A stretch of 8,295 bases of DNA from positions 1 through 8,295 of the forward strand of contig JAACVA010000048.1 in assembly GCA_009992615.1 (NCBI GenBank). Direction: 5' to 3'. Shown one piece after another: positions 1 to 7,600 of this stretch. The stretch is from Rhodobacterales bacterium (GTDB taxonomy: Bacteria; Pseudomonadota; Alphaproteobacteria; Rhodobacterales; Rhodobacteraceae). A program made the position numbers and the translations under genes. Under the pieces are notes generated by a model. The model saw nothing but the letters and a program-made list of their open reading frames with translations. It had not been told where the DNA came from and ran no database searches. Within the stretch, counting starts at the first letter, position 1. Every line of letters begins with the position of its first letter.

Positions 1-573
1 ATGATTTATGCGGATGCGGTGGCGATGGGCGGCGATCAGGTGACTTCGGACATCTCCAAGGGGTTGCAGGTGCCCCTTGCGGTGGCCGAACGGTTGAAAA
101 CGGTGCATGGTGGCGTCGTTGCCACCGGGATGGACGACCGCGACCTGATCGAGATCGGCGGTGAAACCGGCGATTGGGAACTGGACCGGCGCACAGTATC
201 GCGTGCCGAGCTGATTGGCATCATGCGCCCGCGGGTCGAGGAAATTCTGGAAGAGGTGCGCGCGCGGCTGGATGTGGCCGGGTTCGAGCATCTGCCAAGC
301 CAGCAGATCGTGCTGACCGGCGGCGGATCACAGATACCGGGGCTGGATGGGCTGGCGCCGAAAATTCTCGGCCAACAGGTGCGCATCGGCCGCCCCTTGC
401 GGGTTCAGGGCCTGCCGCAGGCCGCCACGGGCGCCGGATTCGCCAGCGCGGTGGGCCTGTGCCTGTTCGCGGCGCATCCACAGGACGAATGGTGGGATTT
501 TGAAATTCCCGCCGATCATTATCCATCACGGTCCCTCAAGCGGGCGGTGAAATGGTTCAAGGACAACTGGTGA
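1..573 (+). CDS. ftsA: Cell division protein FtsA, C-terminal part (5' end outside window)
   Basis: FtsA is the actin-like ATPase that tethers FtsZ filaments to the cytoplasmic face of the inner membrane and recruits later divisome proteins. The visible 190 residues are the C-terminal part of the actin fold. A GGDQVTSDI segment (10-18) matches the GG/GN-x-VT-x-DIA stretch of FtsA. The adenosine-contacting loop TGGGSQIPG lies at 106-114. The last 13 residues (178-190, SLKRAVKWFKDNW) form a basic amphipathic helix, the known membrane-targeting sequence of the family. FtsA proteins are usually 400-450 residues, so roughly 230-250 N-terminal residues lie before the window. The ATG at position 1 is an internal methionine, not the start. 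The reading frame ends at TGA 571-573. ftsZ follows after 171 bases, the standard dcw order. Confidence 0.96.
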   Translation: MIYADAVAMGGDQVTSDISKGLQVPLAVAERLKTVHGGVVATGMDDRDLIEIGGETGDWELDRRTVSRAELIGIMRPRVEEILEEVRARLDVAGFEHLPSQQIVLTGGGSQIPGLDGLAPKILGQQVRIGRPLRVQGLPQAATGAGFASAVGLCLFAAHPQDEWWDFEIPADHYPSRSLKRAVKWFKDNW

Positions 574-744
574 CCACCATATCGGGTGCAACTGGCGAAA
601 TACCGCTGAACCATTCGATGTTTCGGCCATATTATGTGGCAATTCAGTGTTTTTTGAGTGACGTAGCGCGGCGCAAACGCTAGAATCACCAAAAGCAGCG
701 GCAGCAAACCCCGAAAACGGGATCAGAACAGGCGGACAGACCCA
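574..744 (+). promoter_or_regulatory. ftsA-ftsZ spacer with candidate ftsZ promoter
   Basis: This 171-base gap is more AT-rich than its flanks around 615-660. A sigma70-like promoter can be read in it: GTGACG (658-663) as -35 and TAGAAT (681-686, five of six consensus bases) as -10, with a 17-base spacer. The -10 overlaps the GANTC sequence GAATC (683-687), a possible CcrM methylation site. A small hairpin CCCG-AAAA-CGGG (710-721) lies in the predicted leader. A weak Shine-Dalgarno GGCGGA (731-736) precedes the ftsZ ATG by 8 bases. The promoter is read by eye only; transcription from upstream ftsQ/ftsA promoters is also likely. Confidence 0.45.
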
Positions 745-2397
745 ATGACACTCAATCTCATGATGCCCCAGCAGGAAGAACTGAAGCCGCGGATCACCGT
801 TTTCGGGGTTGGCGGGGCAGGCGGCAACGCGGTGAACAACATGATCGCCAAACAGCTTGACGGAGTTGAATTCGTCGTCGCGAACACGGATGCCCAAGCG
901 CTGCAACAGTCCACCGCGCCTGCAAAGGTGCAGATGGGTGTGAAAGTGACCGAAGGTTTGGGTGCCGGGGCGCGCCCCTCGGTCGGGGCTGCCGCCGCCG
1001 AGGAAAGCATCGAACAGATCGTCGATCATCTGGCCGGGGCGCATATGTGCTTTATCACTGCGGGGATGGGCGGGGGCACCGGCACCGGCGCCGCGCCGAT
1101 CATCGCACAGGCCGCGCGCGAATTGGGTGTTCTGACCGTGGGTGTCGTGACCAAACCGTTCCAGTTTGAAGGAACCAAGCGGATGCGCCAGGCCGAGGAA
1201 GGCATAGAGGCGCTGCAAAAGATGGTCGATACCCTGATCATCATCCCCAACCAGAACCTGTTTCGTCTGGCCAACGAACGCACCACCTTTACCGAAGCCT
1301 TCAGCATGGCCGACGATGTGCTGTATCAGGGCGTCAAGGGTGTGACCGATCTGATGGTTCGCCCCGGTTTGATCAACCTCGATTTTGCCGATGTGCGCGC
1401 CGTGATGGACGAGATGGGCAAGGCAATGATGGGCACCGGCGAGGGCGAGGGCGAGAACCGCGCGATCGAGGCCGCCGAGCGCGCCATCGCCAACCCGCTG
1501 CTGGACGAAATCAGCCTGCGGGGCGCCAAGGGTGTGCTGATCAACATCACCGGCGGGCATGATCTGACGCTGTTCGAACTGGACGAAGCCGCCAACCGCA
1601 TCCGCGAGGAAGTGGACCCCGAGGCGAACATCATCGTCGGGTCCACCCTGGACGAAATGATGGAAGGCCGGATGCGTGTGTCGGTCGTGGCCACCGGGAT
1701 CGACGCCAGCGACGTGGCGCACGACATTCCCGTGCCGCGCCGCCGCATGGCCGAGCCTCTGCGCAATTCCACCACATTGGAAGAGGCGGCCGCGCCAGTC
1801 CCGGCGCCGCGCCCGGCCGCGGCCCCTGTCAAAGAGGTGGCGCGCGTTGCCCCGGCCCCCCGGTACGAGCCCGAGCCGATTGAGGACGAGGTTGACGATT
1901 TCTTTGCCGACATGAATCCGCCGCGCACCGACAACCGCGACCTGTTCGAAGAAACCGATGGTGACGACATGCCGCCACCGGCCTATCGCCCGCAGCAACC
2001 CGCCGCATTCCAGCCGCGTGTGGAAACCCGCATTGATACCCCCGCCGAGGCCTTCATTGCGCCCCGCGCCCCGAAACCGGGCACACCTTCGCCCGAGGCT
2101 TTGGCGCGCTTGCAGGCGGCGGTTCAACGCACCCCGGGTCAGCCCGGCCAACAGCGCCCGTCCGCCGCAGGACAGCAGGCCGCCCGCCAGGCGGCGCCTG
2201 CACCGGCCCCCGCAGAACGCCCACGGTTCGGCATTAATTCGCTGATCAACCGGATGACAGGCCACCCCGAACCTGCCGCAACGGCCACGCCGCGCCGCGA
2301 AGCGCCTCAGGTCAGCCGCCATGCCGAACCCGAGGATATGACGCCAGACCAGGAACGCATCGAGATTCCAGCCTTCCTGCGCCGTCAGGCGAACTGA
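745..2397 (+). CDS. ftsZ: Cell division GTPase FtsZ
   Basis: FtsZ is the tubulin-like GTPase that polymerises into the cytokinetic Z-ring at midcell. The 550-residue product begins the Rossmann-type GTPase domain with [12 protein letters not shown] (21-32). The tubulin signature GGGTGTG is at 109-115. The T7 synergy loop [10 protein letters not shown] is at 211-220, where D213 and D216 match the residues that complete GTP hydrolysis in the next subunit. The globular domain ends near 325-335. A roughly 200-residue Pro/Ala/Arg-rich linker follows, which explains the excess over E. coli FtsZ (383 residues). The conserved C-terminal peptide [10 protein letters not shown] (541-550) is the docking site for FtsA and other partners. 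Within the linker, residues 493-507 ([15 protein letters not shown]) look more ordered. The ATG at 745 gives the family-typical [21 protein letters not shown] beginning, and a terminator follows directly. Confidence 0.98.
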   Translation: MTLNLMMPQQEELKPRITVFGVGGAGGNAVNNMIAKQLDGVEFVVANTDAQALQQSTAPAKVQMGVKVTEGLGAGARPSVGAAAAEESIEQIVDHLAGAHMCFITAGMGGGTGTGAAPIIAQAARELGVLTVGVVTKPFQFEGTKRMRQAEEGIEALQKMVDTLIIIPNQNLFRLANERTTFTEAFSMADDVLYQGVKGVTDLMVRPGLINLDFADVRAVMDEMGKAMMGTGEGEGENRAIEAAERAIANPLLDEISLRGAKGVLINITGGHDLTLFELDEAANRIREEVDPEANIIVGSTLDEMMEGRMRVSVVATGIDASDVAHDIPVPRRRMAEPLRNSTTLEEAAAPVPAPRPAAAPVKEVARVAPAPRYEPEPIEDEVDDFFADMNPPRTDNRDLFEETDGDDMPPPAYRPQQPAAFQPRVETRIDTPAEAFIAPRAPKPGTPSPEALARLQAAVQRTPGQPGQQRPSAAGQQAARQAAPAPAPAERPRFGINSLINRMTGHPEPAATATPRREAPQVSRHAEPEDMTPDQERIEIPAFLRRQAN

Positions 2398-2417
2398 CGT
2401 ACGGTCACATTTGATTG

Positions 2418-2452
2418 CGAAAAGGCCAGCCCGTGCTGGCCTTTTTCGTTTT
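2418..2452 (+). terminator. Intrinsic terminator after ftsZ
   Basis: AAAAGGCCAGC (2420-2430) pairs perfectly with GCTGGCCTTTT (2435-2445) around the tetraloop CCGT. This gives an 11-bp stem whose distal arm runs into a T-rich stretch (2442-2452). It starts 21 bases after the ftsZ stop codon, so ftsZ transcripts should end here and lpxC should rely mainly on its own promoter. The A and T runs on the two sides mean it could also act in the other direction, but no minus-strand gene is nearby. Confidence 0.9.
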
Positions 2453-2453
2453 C

Positions 2454-2623
2454 TATCAATGAGTTTTGCGGGCGGGCTGCGGAAATGGGCGAAACTTTGC
2501 GCTTTTCTTGGTCTGATGTTTCAAGCCGTTACAAAGATTGAATTGTTTGTATTCGCTCTGACGCTTAACTGATTGGCAACGTTGGGCACAGGCACCGACG
2601 ATCAGTAAAAATGAGGCGCACCC
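2454..2623 (+). promoter_or_regulatory. lpxC upstream region with weak promoter candidates
   Basis: This gap follows a strong terminator and must hold the lpxC promoter unless there is read-through. The stretch 2495-2560 is clearly AT-richer than its surroundings. One candidate is TTGGTC (2508-2513) with TACAAA (2530-2535), spacer 16. Another is TTGTTT (2543-2548) with TAACTG (2566-2571), spacer 17. Both are weak and I cannot choose between them. A Shine-Dalgarno GAGG (2613-2616) sits 7 bases before the lpxC ATG. Confidence 0.3.
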
Positions 2624-3544
2624 ATGCAAACGACCTTGAAGTCACCCGTCACGTTTACCGGCGTCGGCCTGCATTCCGGGCGGCCTGTCCGCATGACGTT
2701 GCGCCCTGCTGCCGCAGAATTCGGGATCTGGTTTCGGCGCACCGACGTTTCAGGGGGGGCTGCGCTGATTCCCGCCCATTGGGATTCTGTGGTGCCGTCG
2801 CAACTGTGTACGCGGATCACCAATGCGCAGGGTGTTGAGGTTTCGACGATCGAACATGTGATGGCCGCTGTTGCGGGCTGTGGTGTTCAGAACCTGATGA
2901 TCGACATCGACGGCGCCGAGGTTCCGATCCTTGACGGATCGGCCGCGCCCTTTGTTGCCGGTATTCTCGCGCGGGGGCTGCGGCAGCTTGATGCGCCGAT
3001 CCGTGCATTGCAGGTGCTGGACACAATCGAGGTGCGCAACGGCGATGCCTTTGCCCGCCTTTCGCCCGCGCCTTCGCTTGAAATGGCGTTTCACATCTCT
3101 TTCCCCGACGCTGCCATCGGCACCCAGGACAAGGTTCTGAACTTGGCAAATGGCACCTTTGTGCATGAATTGTGCGACAGCCGAACCTTTTGTCGCAAGG
3201 CCGACGTGGATGCGATGCGCGCCCAAGGGCTGGCGCTGGGCGGGACTTTGGACAACGCGGTGGTGGTGGACGGGGCGCAGGTTCTGTCGCCCGGTGGCCT
3301 GCGTCACGCGGACGAGGCAGTGCGCCACAAGATGCTGGATGCGATGGGTGATCTTGCGCTGGCGGGTGTGCCTTTGCTGGCGCGCTATACAGGTTACCGC
3401 GCCGGCCATGCGATGACCAACGCCTTGCTGCGCACCTTGTTCGCCCGGCCCGGTGCCTGTCGCATGGTGATATGCGATGCGCCAATGGTGGCCCGACTGC
3501 CGGGTGCGGGTCTGTCGCGCCAGGACGCCCCGCGCGCCCACTGA
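2624..3544 (+). CDS. lpxC: UDP-3-O-acyl-N-acetylglucosamine deacetylase LpxC
   Basis: LpxC is the cytosolic zinc hydrolase that removes the acetyl group from UDP-3-O-acyl-GlcNAc, the committed step of lipid A synthesis. The 306-residue protein is of normal family length and opens with the typical LKSPVTFTGVGLHSG. The catalytic residues can be aligned. E77-H78 in TIEHVMAA corresponds to the E. coli E78/H79 base and zinc ligand. H235 and D239 in RHKMLDAMGDL are the other two zinc ligands. H262 in GYRAGHAMTNALL is the catalytic histidine. The C-terminus (GLSRQDAPRAH) is not the hydrophobic tail that FtsH recognises in E. coli LpxC, so turnover may differ here (inference). ATG 2624 is chosen over an upstream out-of-frame ATG because of the GAGG at 2613-2616 and the family-typical N-terminus. 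ftsZ-lpxC adjacency is conserved; the terminator between them separates their transcripts. Confidence 0.97.
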   Translation: MQTTLKSPVTFTGVGLHSGRPVRMTLRPAAAEFGIWFRRTDVSGGAALIPAHWDSVVPSQLCTRITNAQGVEVSTIEHVMAAVAGCGVQNLMIDIDGAEVPILDGSAAPFVAGILARGLRQLDAPIRALQVLDTIEVRNGDAFARLSPAPSLEMAFHISFPDAAIGTQDKVLNLANGTFVHELCDSRTFCRKADVDAMRAQGLALGGTLDNAVVVDGAQVLSPGGLRHADEAVRHKMLDAMGDLALAGVPLLARYTGYRAGHAMTNALLRTLFARPGACRMVICDAPMVARLPGAGLSRQDAPRAH

Positions 3545-3649
3545 TCCCCGGGCCAAAAGGCAGTGTGGCGCGTCTTTTATTTTGCTGGACGACGCGGTAA
3601 GAACGTAGCGACCCCTGACATGAATGGGGTGGCGTCGGAGGGGTGAGGC

Positions 3650-4492
3650 ATGCGTTTTTCCATGGGCAGGCACAGGGCCATGGCCGCGGCTCTGGTGGTC
3701 TTTGCCCTTTCAGGGTGCGGTGGGGTTTTCGCCAGCCGTGAGCAACCGCTGGACAGCTTTTCAGCCGAAGACATCTTCAAGCGGGCCGAGTTCGAGCTGG
3801 AAGCGCGCAAGCCTGAAGAGGCTGCCCGTTATTTTGGCGAGGTCGAGCGGCTGTATCCCTATTCGGACTGGGCCAAGCGCGCGCTGATAATGCAGGCCTT
3901 CGCCTATCACCGTGACAAGGATTACGAAGCTGCCCGGTCTTCGGCCCAACGGTTTCTTGATGTCTACCCGGCCGATGAAGACGCAGCCTATGCGCAATAC
4001 CTCATGGCGCTGTCTTATTACGACCAGATTGACGACGTGGGACGCGATCAGGGGCTGACGTTTCAGGCGTTGCAGGCGATGCGCGAGGTGATCGAGAAAT
4101 ACCCCGACAGCGAATATGCCCGCAGCTCGATTCTGAAATTCGATCTGGCCTTCGATCATCTGGCGGCGAAAGAGATGGAAATCGGCCGATACTACCTGAA
4201 GCGCCGCAATTTCAGCGCCGCGATCAACCGGTTTCGCGTGGTGGTCGAACAGTTCCAGACCACCACCCACACCCCCGAGGCGCTGCACCGCTTGGTTGAG
4301 GCATATCTGTCGCTTGGCCTTCCGGACGAGGCGCGCACGGCGGGGGCGATTCTGGGCCATAACTTTCAGTCGACGGAATGGTATCAGGACAGCTTTACCT
4401 TGCTGACCGGGCAGGGGCTGACGTTGGAACCCTCTGGCCAAAGCTGGCTGGGTGACATCTATCGTCAGGTGATCCAGGGCGAATGGCTTTGA
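3650..4492 (+). CDS. bamD: Outer membrane protein assembly factor BamD (lipoprotein)
   Basis: BamD (formerly ComL/YfiO) is the essential TPR lipoprotein of the BAM complex, which works with BamA to fold beta-barrel proteins into the outer membrane. The 280-residue precursor has a basic N-terminus, a hydrophobic stretch (11-20) and a lipobox LSGC (20-23). Lipidation is therefore predicted at C23, and the absence of Asp at the next position fits sorting to the outer membrane. From about residue 37, helical TPR pairs follow: SAEDIFKRAEFELEARKP, then SDWAKRALIMQAFAYHRDKDYEAA (72-95), and others ending with NRFRVVVEQFQTTTHTPEALHRLVEAYLSLG. FxxxxRLYP (62-70) and EKYPDSEYA (149-157) are typical BamD repeat joints. 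It is somewhat longer than E. coli BamD (245 residues), as usual in alphaproteobacteria. The start is supported by GGAGGGG (3637-3643) 6 bases upstream; a second ATG four codons in is possible. It lies 105 bases after lpxC, with no clear terminator between. Confidence 0.95.
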   Translation: MRFSMGRHRAMAAALVVFALSGCGGVFASREQPLDSFSAEDIFKRAEFELEARKPEEAARYFGEVERLYPYSDWAKRALIMQAFAYHRDKDYEAARSSAQRFLDVYPADEDAAYAQYLMALSYYDQIDDVGRDQGLTFQALQAMREVIEKYPDSEYARSSILKFDLAFDHLAAKEMEIGRYYLKRRNFSAAINRFRVVVEQFQTTTHTPEALHRLVEAYLSLGLPDEARTAGAILGHNFQSTEWYQDSFTLLTGQGLTLEPSGQSWLGDIYRQVIQGEWL

Positions 4493-4562
4493 CACGACAA
4501 GATTTTTCGCGGACAGGGTCGGTGCTCGGGGTGGGCGGTGACCCGCATCGCGCATTGGGGGC

Positions 4563-4587
4563 GATGGGGTAACCCCATCCTGGGGGA
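4563..4587 (+). promoter_or_regulatory. Inverted repeat abutting the recN ribosome binding site
   Basis: GATGGGGT (4563-4570) and ACCCCATC (4572-4579) form an 8-base inverted repeat around a single central A. The Shine-Dalgarno of recN, GGGGGA (4582-4587), starts only two bases later and is 8 bases from the ATG. In RNA the CCCC of the right arm (4573-4576) can pair either with the upstream GGGG (4566-4569) or with the Shine-Dalgarno GGGG (4582-4585). It could be an operator or an RNA control element; the symmetry is seen, the function is inferred. No GTTC-N7-GTTC box (alphaproteobacterial LexA type) is present in the 103-base bamD-recN gap. Confidence 0.4.
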
Positions 4588-4595
4588 AACAGTCC

Positions 4596-6245
4596 ATGCT
4601 GCGCGGCCTCGACATCAGAGACATGCTGCTGATCGACCGGTTGGAACTGACGTTCCGCCCCGGTCTGAATGTGCTGACCGGGGAAACCGGGGCGGGCAAA
4701 TCCATCCTGCTGGATTCGCTGGGGTTTGTGCTGGGCTGGCGTGGCCGGGCGGAATTGGTGCGCCAAGGCGCCTCTCAGGGTGAGGTGACCGCATGGTTTG
4801 ATCTGCCCCCCGATCACCCGGCCCGCACGATTCTGGACGACGCCGGTGTGCCCGTGTCAGACGAATTGATCCTGCGCCGCATCAACACCGCCGACGGGCG
4901 CAAGACCGCCTTTGTAAATGATCGCCGCACCAGCGGCGAGGTGCTGCGCGCCCTGTCCGACACCTTGGTCGAGCTGCATGGCCAGCATGACGACCGCGGT
5001 CTTCTGAACCCGCGTGGCCATATGGCGCTGTTGGATCAGTTTGCGAACAGCGAGGCCGCCCTTGTTGCGACGCGGGCCGCATGGCGGGCATGGTTTGTGG
5101 CGCGCCGGGCCCTGGCCGAGGCGGAACAGGCCCTGGCTGCGATCCGTGCGGAAGAGGACTATCTGCGGCACGCGGTGGACGAGTTGGACAAATTGTCACC
5201 GGAACCCGGCGAAGAGGCGGCGCTGGACGCCGAGCGCCGCCGGATGCAGGGGGCCGAGCGGATTCGCGAAGGCATCCTGAATGCCGTGCGCGCCTTGGGG
5301 GCCGATGGTGCCGAGGGGCAGATGACCGACGCTGCCCGCTGGCTGGATGCCGCAGCCGCCCAGGCCGAGGGTATGCTGGACGCGCCGCTTGAGTCGCTGA
5401 CCCGCGCCATGAACGAACTGGCCGAGGCCGAGCAGGGGGTCATAGCCTGTCTTGATGCGTTGGAGTTCGACCCCCACGCGCTGGAGGCGACGGAAGAGCG
5501 GCTGTTCGCCATCCGCGCCCTTGCACGCAAACATGGCGTGTTGGCCGATGATCTGTCTGCGCTTGCCGACGATCTGCGCGCCCGGCTGACGGCGCTGGAT
5601 GCGGGCACCGAGGATCTGGCGCGCCTGCAACGGGAGGTGGCCGCGGCCGAGGCAGGCTTTGCCGGTGCGGCCGTCGCGTTAAGCGATCTGCGCCGCGCGG
5701 CGGCGATCCGGCTGGACAGCGCGATGGCCGGTGAACTGGCCCCCCTGAAGATGGAGCGCGCGGTGTTCGAAACCCGCATCACTCCCGCCGAGCCGGGCCC
5801 CGATGGCCGCGACAGCGTGGATTTCACCGTCGCCACCAACCCCGGCGCGCCCGCCGGTCCCCTTGCCAAGATCGCATCCGGGGGTGAACTTTCGCGGTTT
5901 CTGCTGGCGCTCAAGGTCTGTCTCACGCGCAGTGACACCGGCCTGACCCTGATCTTCGACGAGATCGACCGCGGGGTGGGGGGTGCCACTGCCGATGCCG
6001 TGGGGCGTCGGTTGTCTGCCTTGGCCGAGGGGCAACAGGTTCTGGTGGTCACCCATTCGCCGCAGGTCGCGGCATTGGGGCAACATCACTGGCGGGTTGA
6101 AAAAACCGTCAGCGGTGACATTACGACGTCCAACGTCGTGCCACTGAACGCTGCCCAGCGGGTTGATGAAATCGCCCGGATGCTGTCGGGCGATGTGGTG
6201 ACGGATGAGGCGCGCGGCGCCGCCGCAAAACTGCTTATGGGCTAG
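4596..6245 (+). CDS. recN: DNA repair ATPase RecN
   Basis: RecN is an SMC-like ATPase that gathers and holds DNA ends during recombinational repair of double-strand breaks, acting with RecA. The 549-residue product matches the usual 550-560. Head motifs are complete. Walker A GETGAGKS is at 29-36, and the Q-loop region ELHGQHDD at 126-133. The ABC signature KIASGGELSR is at 425-434, Walker B TLIFDEID with catalytic E457 at 451-458, and the switch THSPQVAA at 486-493. Between the halves lie two Glu/Ala/Arg-rich helical arms (about 150-275 and 295-385), which form the short antiparallel coiled coil of the family. The N-terminus MLRGLDIRDMLLIDRLELTF is typical, supporting ATG 4596, which has GGGGGA 8 bases upstream. 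RecN next to bamD is common in alphaproteobacteria. The frame ends at TAG 6243-6245, and the next gene is convergent. Confidence 0.97.
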   Translation: MLRGLDIRDMLLIDRLELTFRPGLNVLTGETGAGKSILLDSLGFVLGWRGRAELVRQGASQGEVTAWFDLPPDHPARTILDDAGVPVSDELILRRINTADGRKTAFVNDRRTSGEVLRALSDTLVELHGQHDDRGLLNPRGHMALLDQFANSEAALVATRAAWRAWFVARRALAEAEQALAAIRAEEDYLRHAVDELDKLSPEPGEEAALDAERRRMQGAERIREGILNAVRALGADGAEGQMTDAARWLDAAAAQAEGMLDAPLESLTRAMNELAEAEQGVIACLDALEFDPHALEATEERLFAIRALARKHGVLADDLSALADDLRARLTALDAGTEDLARLQREVAAAEAGFAGAAVALSDLRRAAAIRLDSAMAGELAPLKMERAVFETRITPAEPGPDGRDSVDFTVATNPGAPAGPLAKIASGGELSRFLLALKVCLTRSDTGLTLIFDEIDRGVGGATADAVGRRLSALAEGQQVLVVTHSPQVAALGQHHWRVEKTVSGDITTSNVVPLNAAQRVDEIARMLSGDVVTDEARGAAAKLLMG

Positions 6246-6313
6246 GATTGCGTGATAAGTGCTGTTTTACCGCACCATTATGGGATTCAGGGCCGGAGTA
6301 TTGTCGAAAAACG
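6246..6313. other. Convergent gap between recN and the Hsp70-like gene
   Basis: This 68-base convergent gap should hold transcription ends for both strands, yet no convincing intrinsic terminator is visible. The best hairpin, GTGC (6259-6262) with GCAC (6272-6275), has only four pairs and no T tract on either side. Termination may be Rho-dependent, or transcripts may overlap. Confidence 0.4.
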
Positions 6314-7537
6314 TCAAGTCTTGAACGCACTGGCCGAGGCGATGGCCAGCCCGTCGACGACCCCGGTGAACGGATCAGATCGCTTTTGTCCAGCGCCGGG
6401 AAACCGCTTTGTCATTTCATCCACGACCACAGCCATCAGGCTGGACCCGCCGACAAACACCACCTGCTTGACAGCGTCGGGCGATACGCCGGCCAGCGTG
6501 CAGGTTTCGGTGGCACAGGCGCCAATCGCTTCGCCTAACATGGCAAGGGTGGCGGCCAGCCCCGCCGCGTTCAGCGCCACGCTCAGCCCCCGCTCGACCA
6601 CTTCTAGATCAATCCGCCCAACGCCATCGTTGGCCGCGATCTTGCCCCGCTCGACGGCAAAGGCGACGTCGTGGCCGGTTTCCATTTCCAGCACATCGAT
6701 AAGCCGCCGGAATGGCACCGGGTCCACCGCCTGACGCGCCATCGTCGTCACGTTCCGCAGGGTTTGCGCGGTATACAGGAACGGGATCTTCTGCCAGCTG
6801 GCCAGATCCTGCCACAGCCCGACTGGCGCTGCCAGAACCCCTGCGCCAAAGGCGTTGCGCAATAGGCCCCCCGCACCCAGCAGCGGCATCACGTGATCGA
6901 GGCTCAGCGCGCGGTCAAAATGCGTGCCGCCGATCCGCACGCCATGGCTGGCCAGAACCGTGCCCCCGCGAAACAGCGTGAAATCAGAGGTGCCGCCGCC
7001 GATGTCAACGATCAGGCCCAGCCCGCCATCCACAGCGCCATTGGCCAGGGCCGCCGCCTCGGGTTCATACAGAAATGCCACATCGCGAAAACCGGCGCGG
7101 GCATAAGCCTCCCGCAGATCGGTCAGCGCCTGCGCATCCCGCGCACCGTCGCCAGAATGAAAATGCACCGGCCGCCCCGACAGCGCATGGGTGAACTCCA
7201 TGTGACACGCCGCTTCGGCCGCCCCCTTGAGCCGTGCCAGAAACCGCGCGACGATGTCGATGAAATCCAGGCTTTCCCCAAGAATTATTCGGCGTTCACG
7301 CATCAGCGCCGTACCCAGCACCGATTTCAGCGCCCGCATGAACCGCCCCTCGGTTCCGGCGATCAGGGCACGGTTGGCCGCCGACCCGATCAGCATCCGT
7401 CGCGCGTTTGCGTCGAAAAACACCGAGGTGGGCAAGGTGCGCGCCCCCGGCTCCACCTCGATCAGATGGGGCCGCCCGTTGACCAGCACACCACAGGCCG
7501 AATTCGACGTGCCAAAATCTATGCCCAGCGTGTTCAT
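6314..7537 (-). CDS. Hsp70 family protein, nucleotide-binding domain only (YegD-like)
   Basis: The 407-residue product is an Hsp70/actin-superfamily ATPase resembling E. coli YegD, a putative chaperone of unproven function. The nucleotide-binding motifs are intact. Phosphate-1 GIDFGTSNS (5-13) has D7 and T10, and RALKSVLG has K71 at the place of DnaK catalytic K70. Connect-1 YEPEAAALANG is at 157-167. Phosphate-2 VDIGGGTSDFTLF (177-189) has D178 and T183 at the places of DnaK D194 and T199. The adenosine loop is VFVGGSSLM (360-368), and connect-2 DPFTGVVDGLAIAS is at 388-401. The protein stops right after the ATPase fold, so there is no VLLLDVT-type linker, substrate-binding domain or lid. 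No dnaJ or grpE partner lies in the window. The start codon at 7537-7535 has GGGGG (7549-7545) 7 bases upstream. Intact motifs argue for an active ATPase; the substrate is unknown. Confidence 0.9.
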   Translation of the reverse strand: MNTLGIDFGTSNSACGVLVNGRPHLIEVEPGARTLPTSVFFDANARRMLIGSAANRALIAGTEGRFMRALKSVLGTALMRERRIILGESLDFIDIVARFLARLKGAAEAACHMEFTHALSGRPVHFHSGDGARDAQALTDLREAYARAGFRDVAFLYEPEAAALANGAVDGGLGLIVDIGGGTSDFTLFRGGTVLASHGVRIGGTHFDRALSLDHVMPLLGAGGLLRNAFGAGVLAAPVGLWQDLASWQKIPFLYTAQTLRNVTTMARQAVDPVPFRRLIDVLEMETGHDVAFAVERGKIAANDGVGRIDLEVVERGLSVALNAAGLAATLAMLGEAIGACATETCTLAGVSPDAVKQVVFVGGSSLMAVVVDEMTKRFPGAGQKRSDPFTGVVDGLAIASASAFKT

Positions 7538-7571
7538 GAATCTACCCCCGGAAAGGCCGCCGCTCTAGCCC

Positions 7572-7594
7572 GGGGCGTTCGGCAGAACAACCCC
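7572..7594 (-). repeat. Imperfect hairpin in the Hsp70-like gene leader
   Basis: GGGG (7572-7575), GTTC (7577-7580), GAAC (7585-7588) and CCCC (7591-7594) pair as two stacked 4-bp stems around the loop GGCA, with a one-by-two internal loop. It lies 35-57 bases upstream of the Hsp70-like start codon, so it would be in the mRNA leader or overlap the promoter of that gene. It could be an operator or an RNA structure. The symmetry is clear; the role is unknown. Confidence 0.35.
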
Positions 7595-7600
7595 TGCTTC

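Noticed and set aside
526..2322. A 598-codon open frame antisense to ftsZ
   Set aside because: It lies wholly opposite ftsZ and its promoter. Composition is dominated by Arg, Gly, Ala and His, as expected from the complement of a GC3-rich gene, and there is no family resemblance.
3545..3649. Terminator between lpxC and bamD formed by CGCGTC (3569-3574) and GACGCG (3591-3596)
   Set aside because: It has only six pairs with a 16-base loop and no T tract after the stem, so it is too weak to call.
4643..4656. GGAAC-TGAC-GTTCC inverted repeat resembling a Gram-positive type LexA/DinR box near the recN start
   Set aside because: It lies inside recN codons for the conserved LELTF segment, so the sequence is explained by the protein. 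Alphaproteobacterial LexA sites are direct repeats of the GTTC-N7-GTTC type, which this is not.
7577..7588. GTTC-GGCA-GAAC as a LexA site
   Set aside because: The order and spacing match neither the alphaproteobacterial direct repeat nor the GAAC-N4-GTTC type. It is better explained as part of the larger 7572-7594 hairpin.
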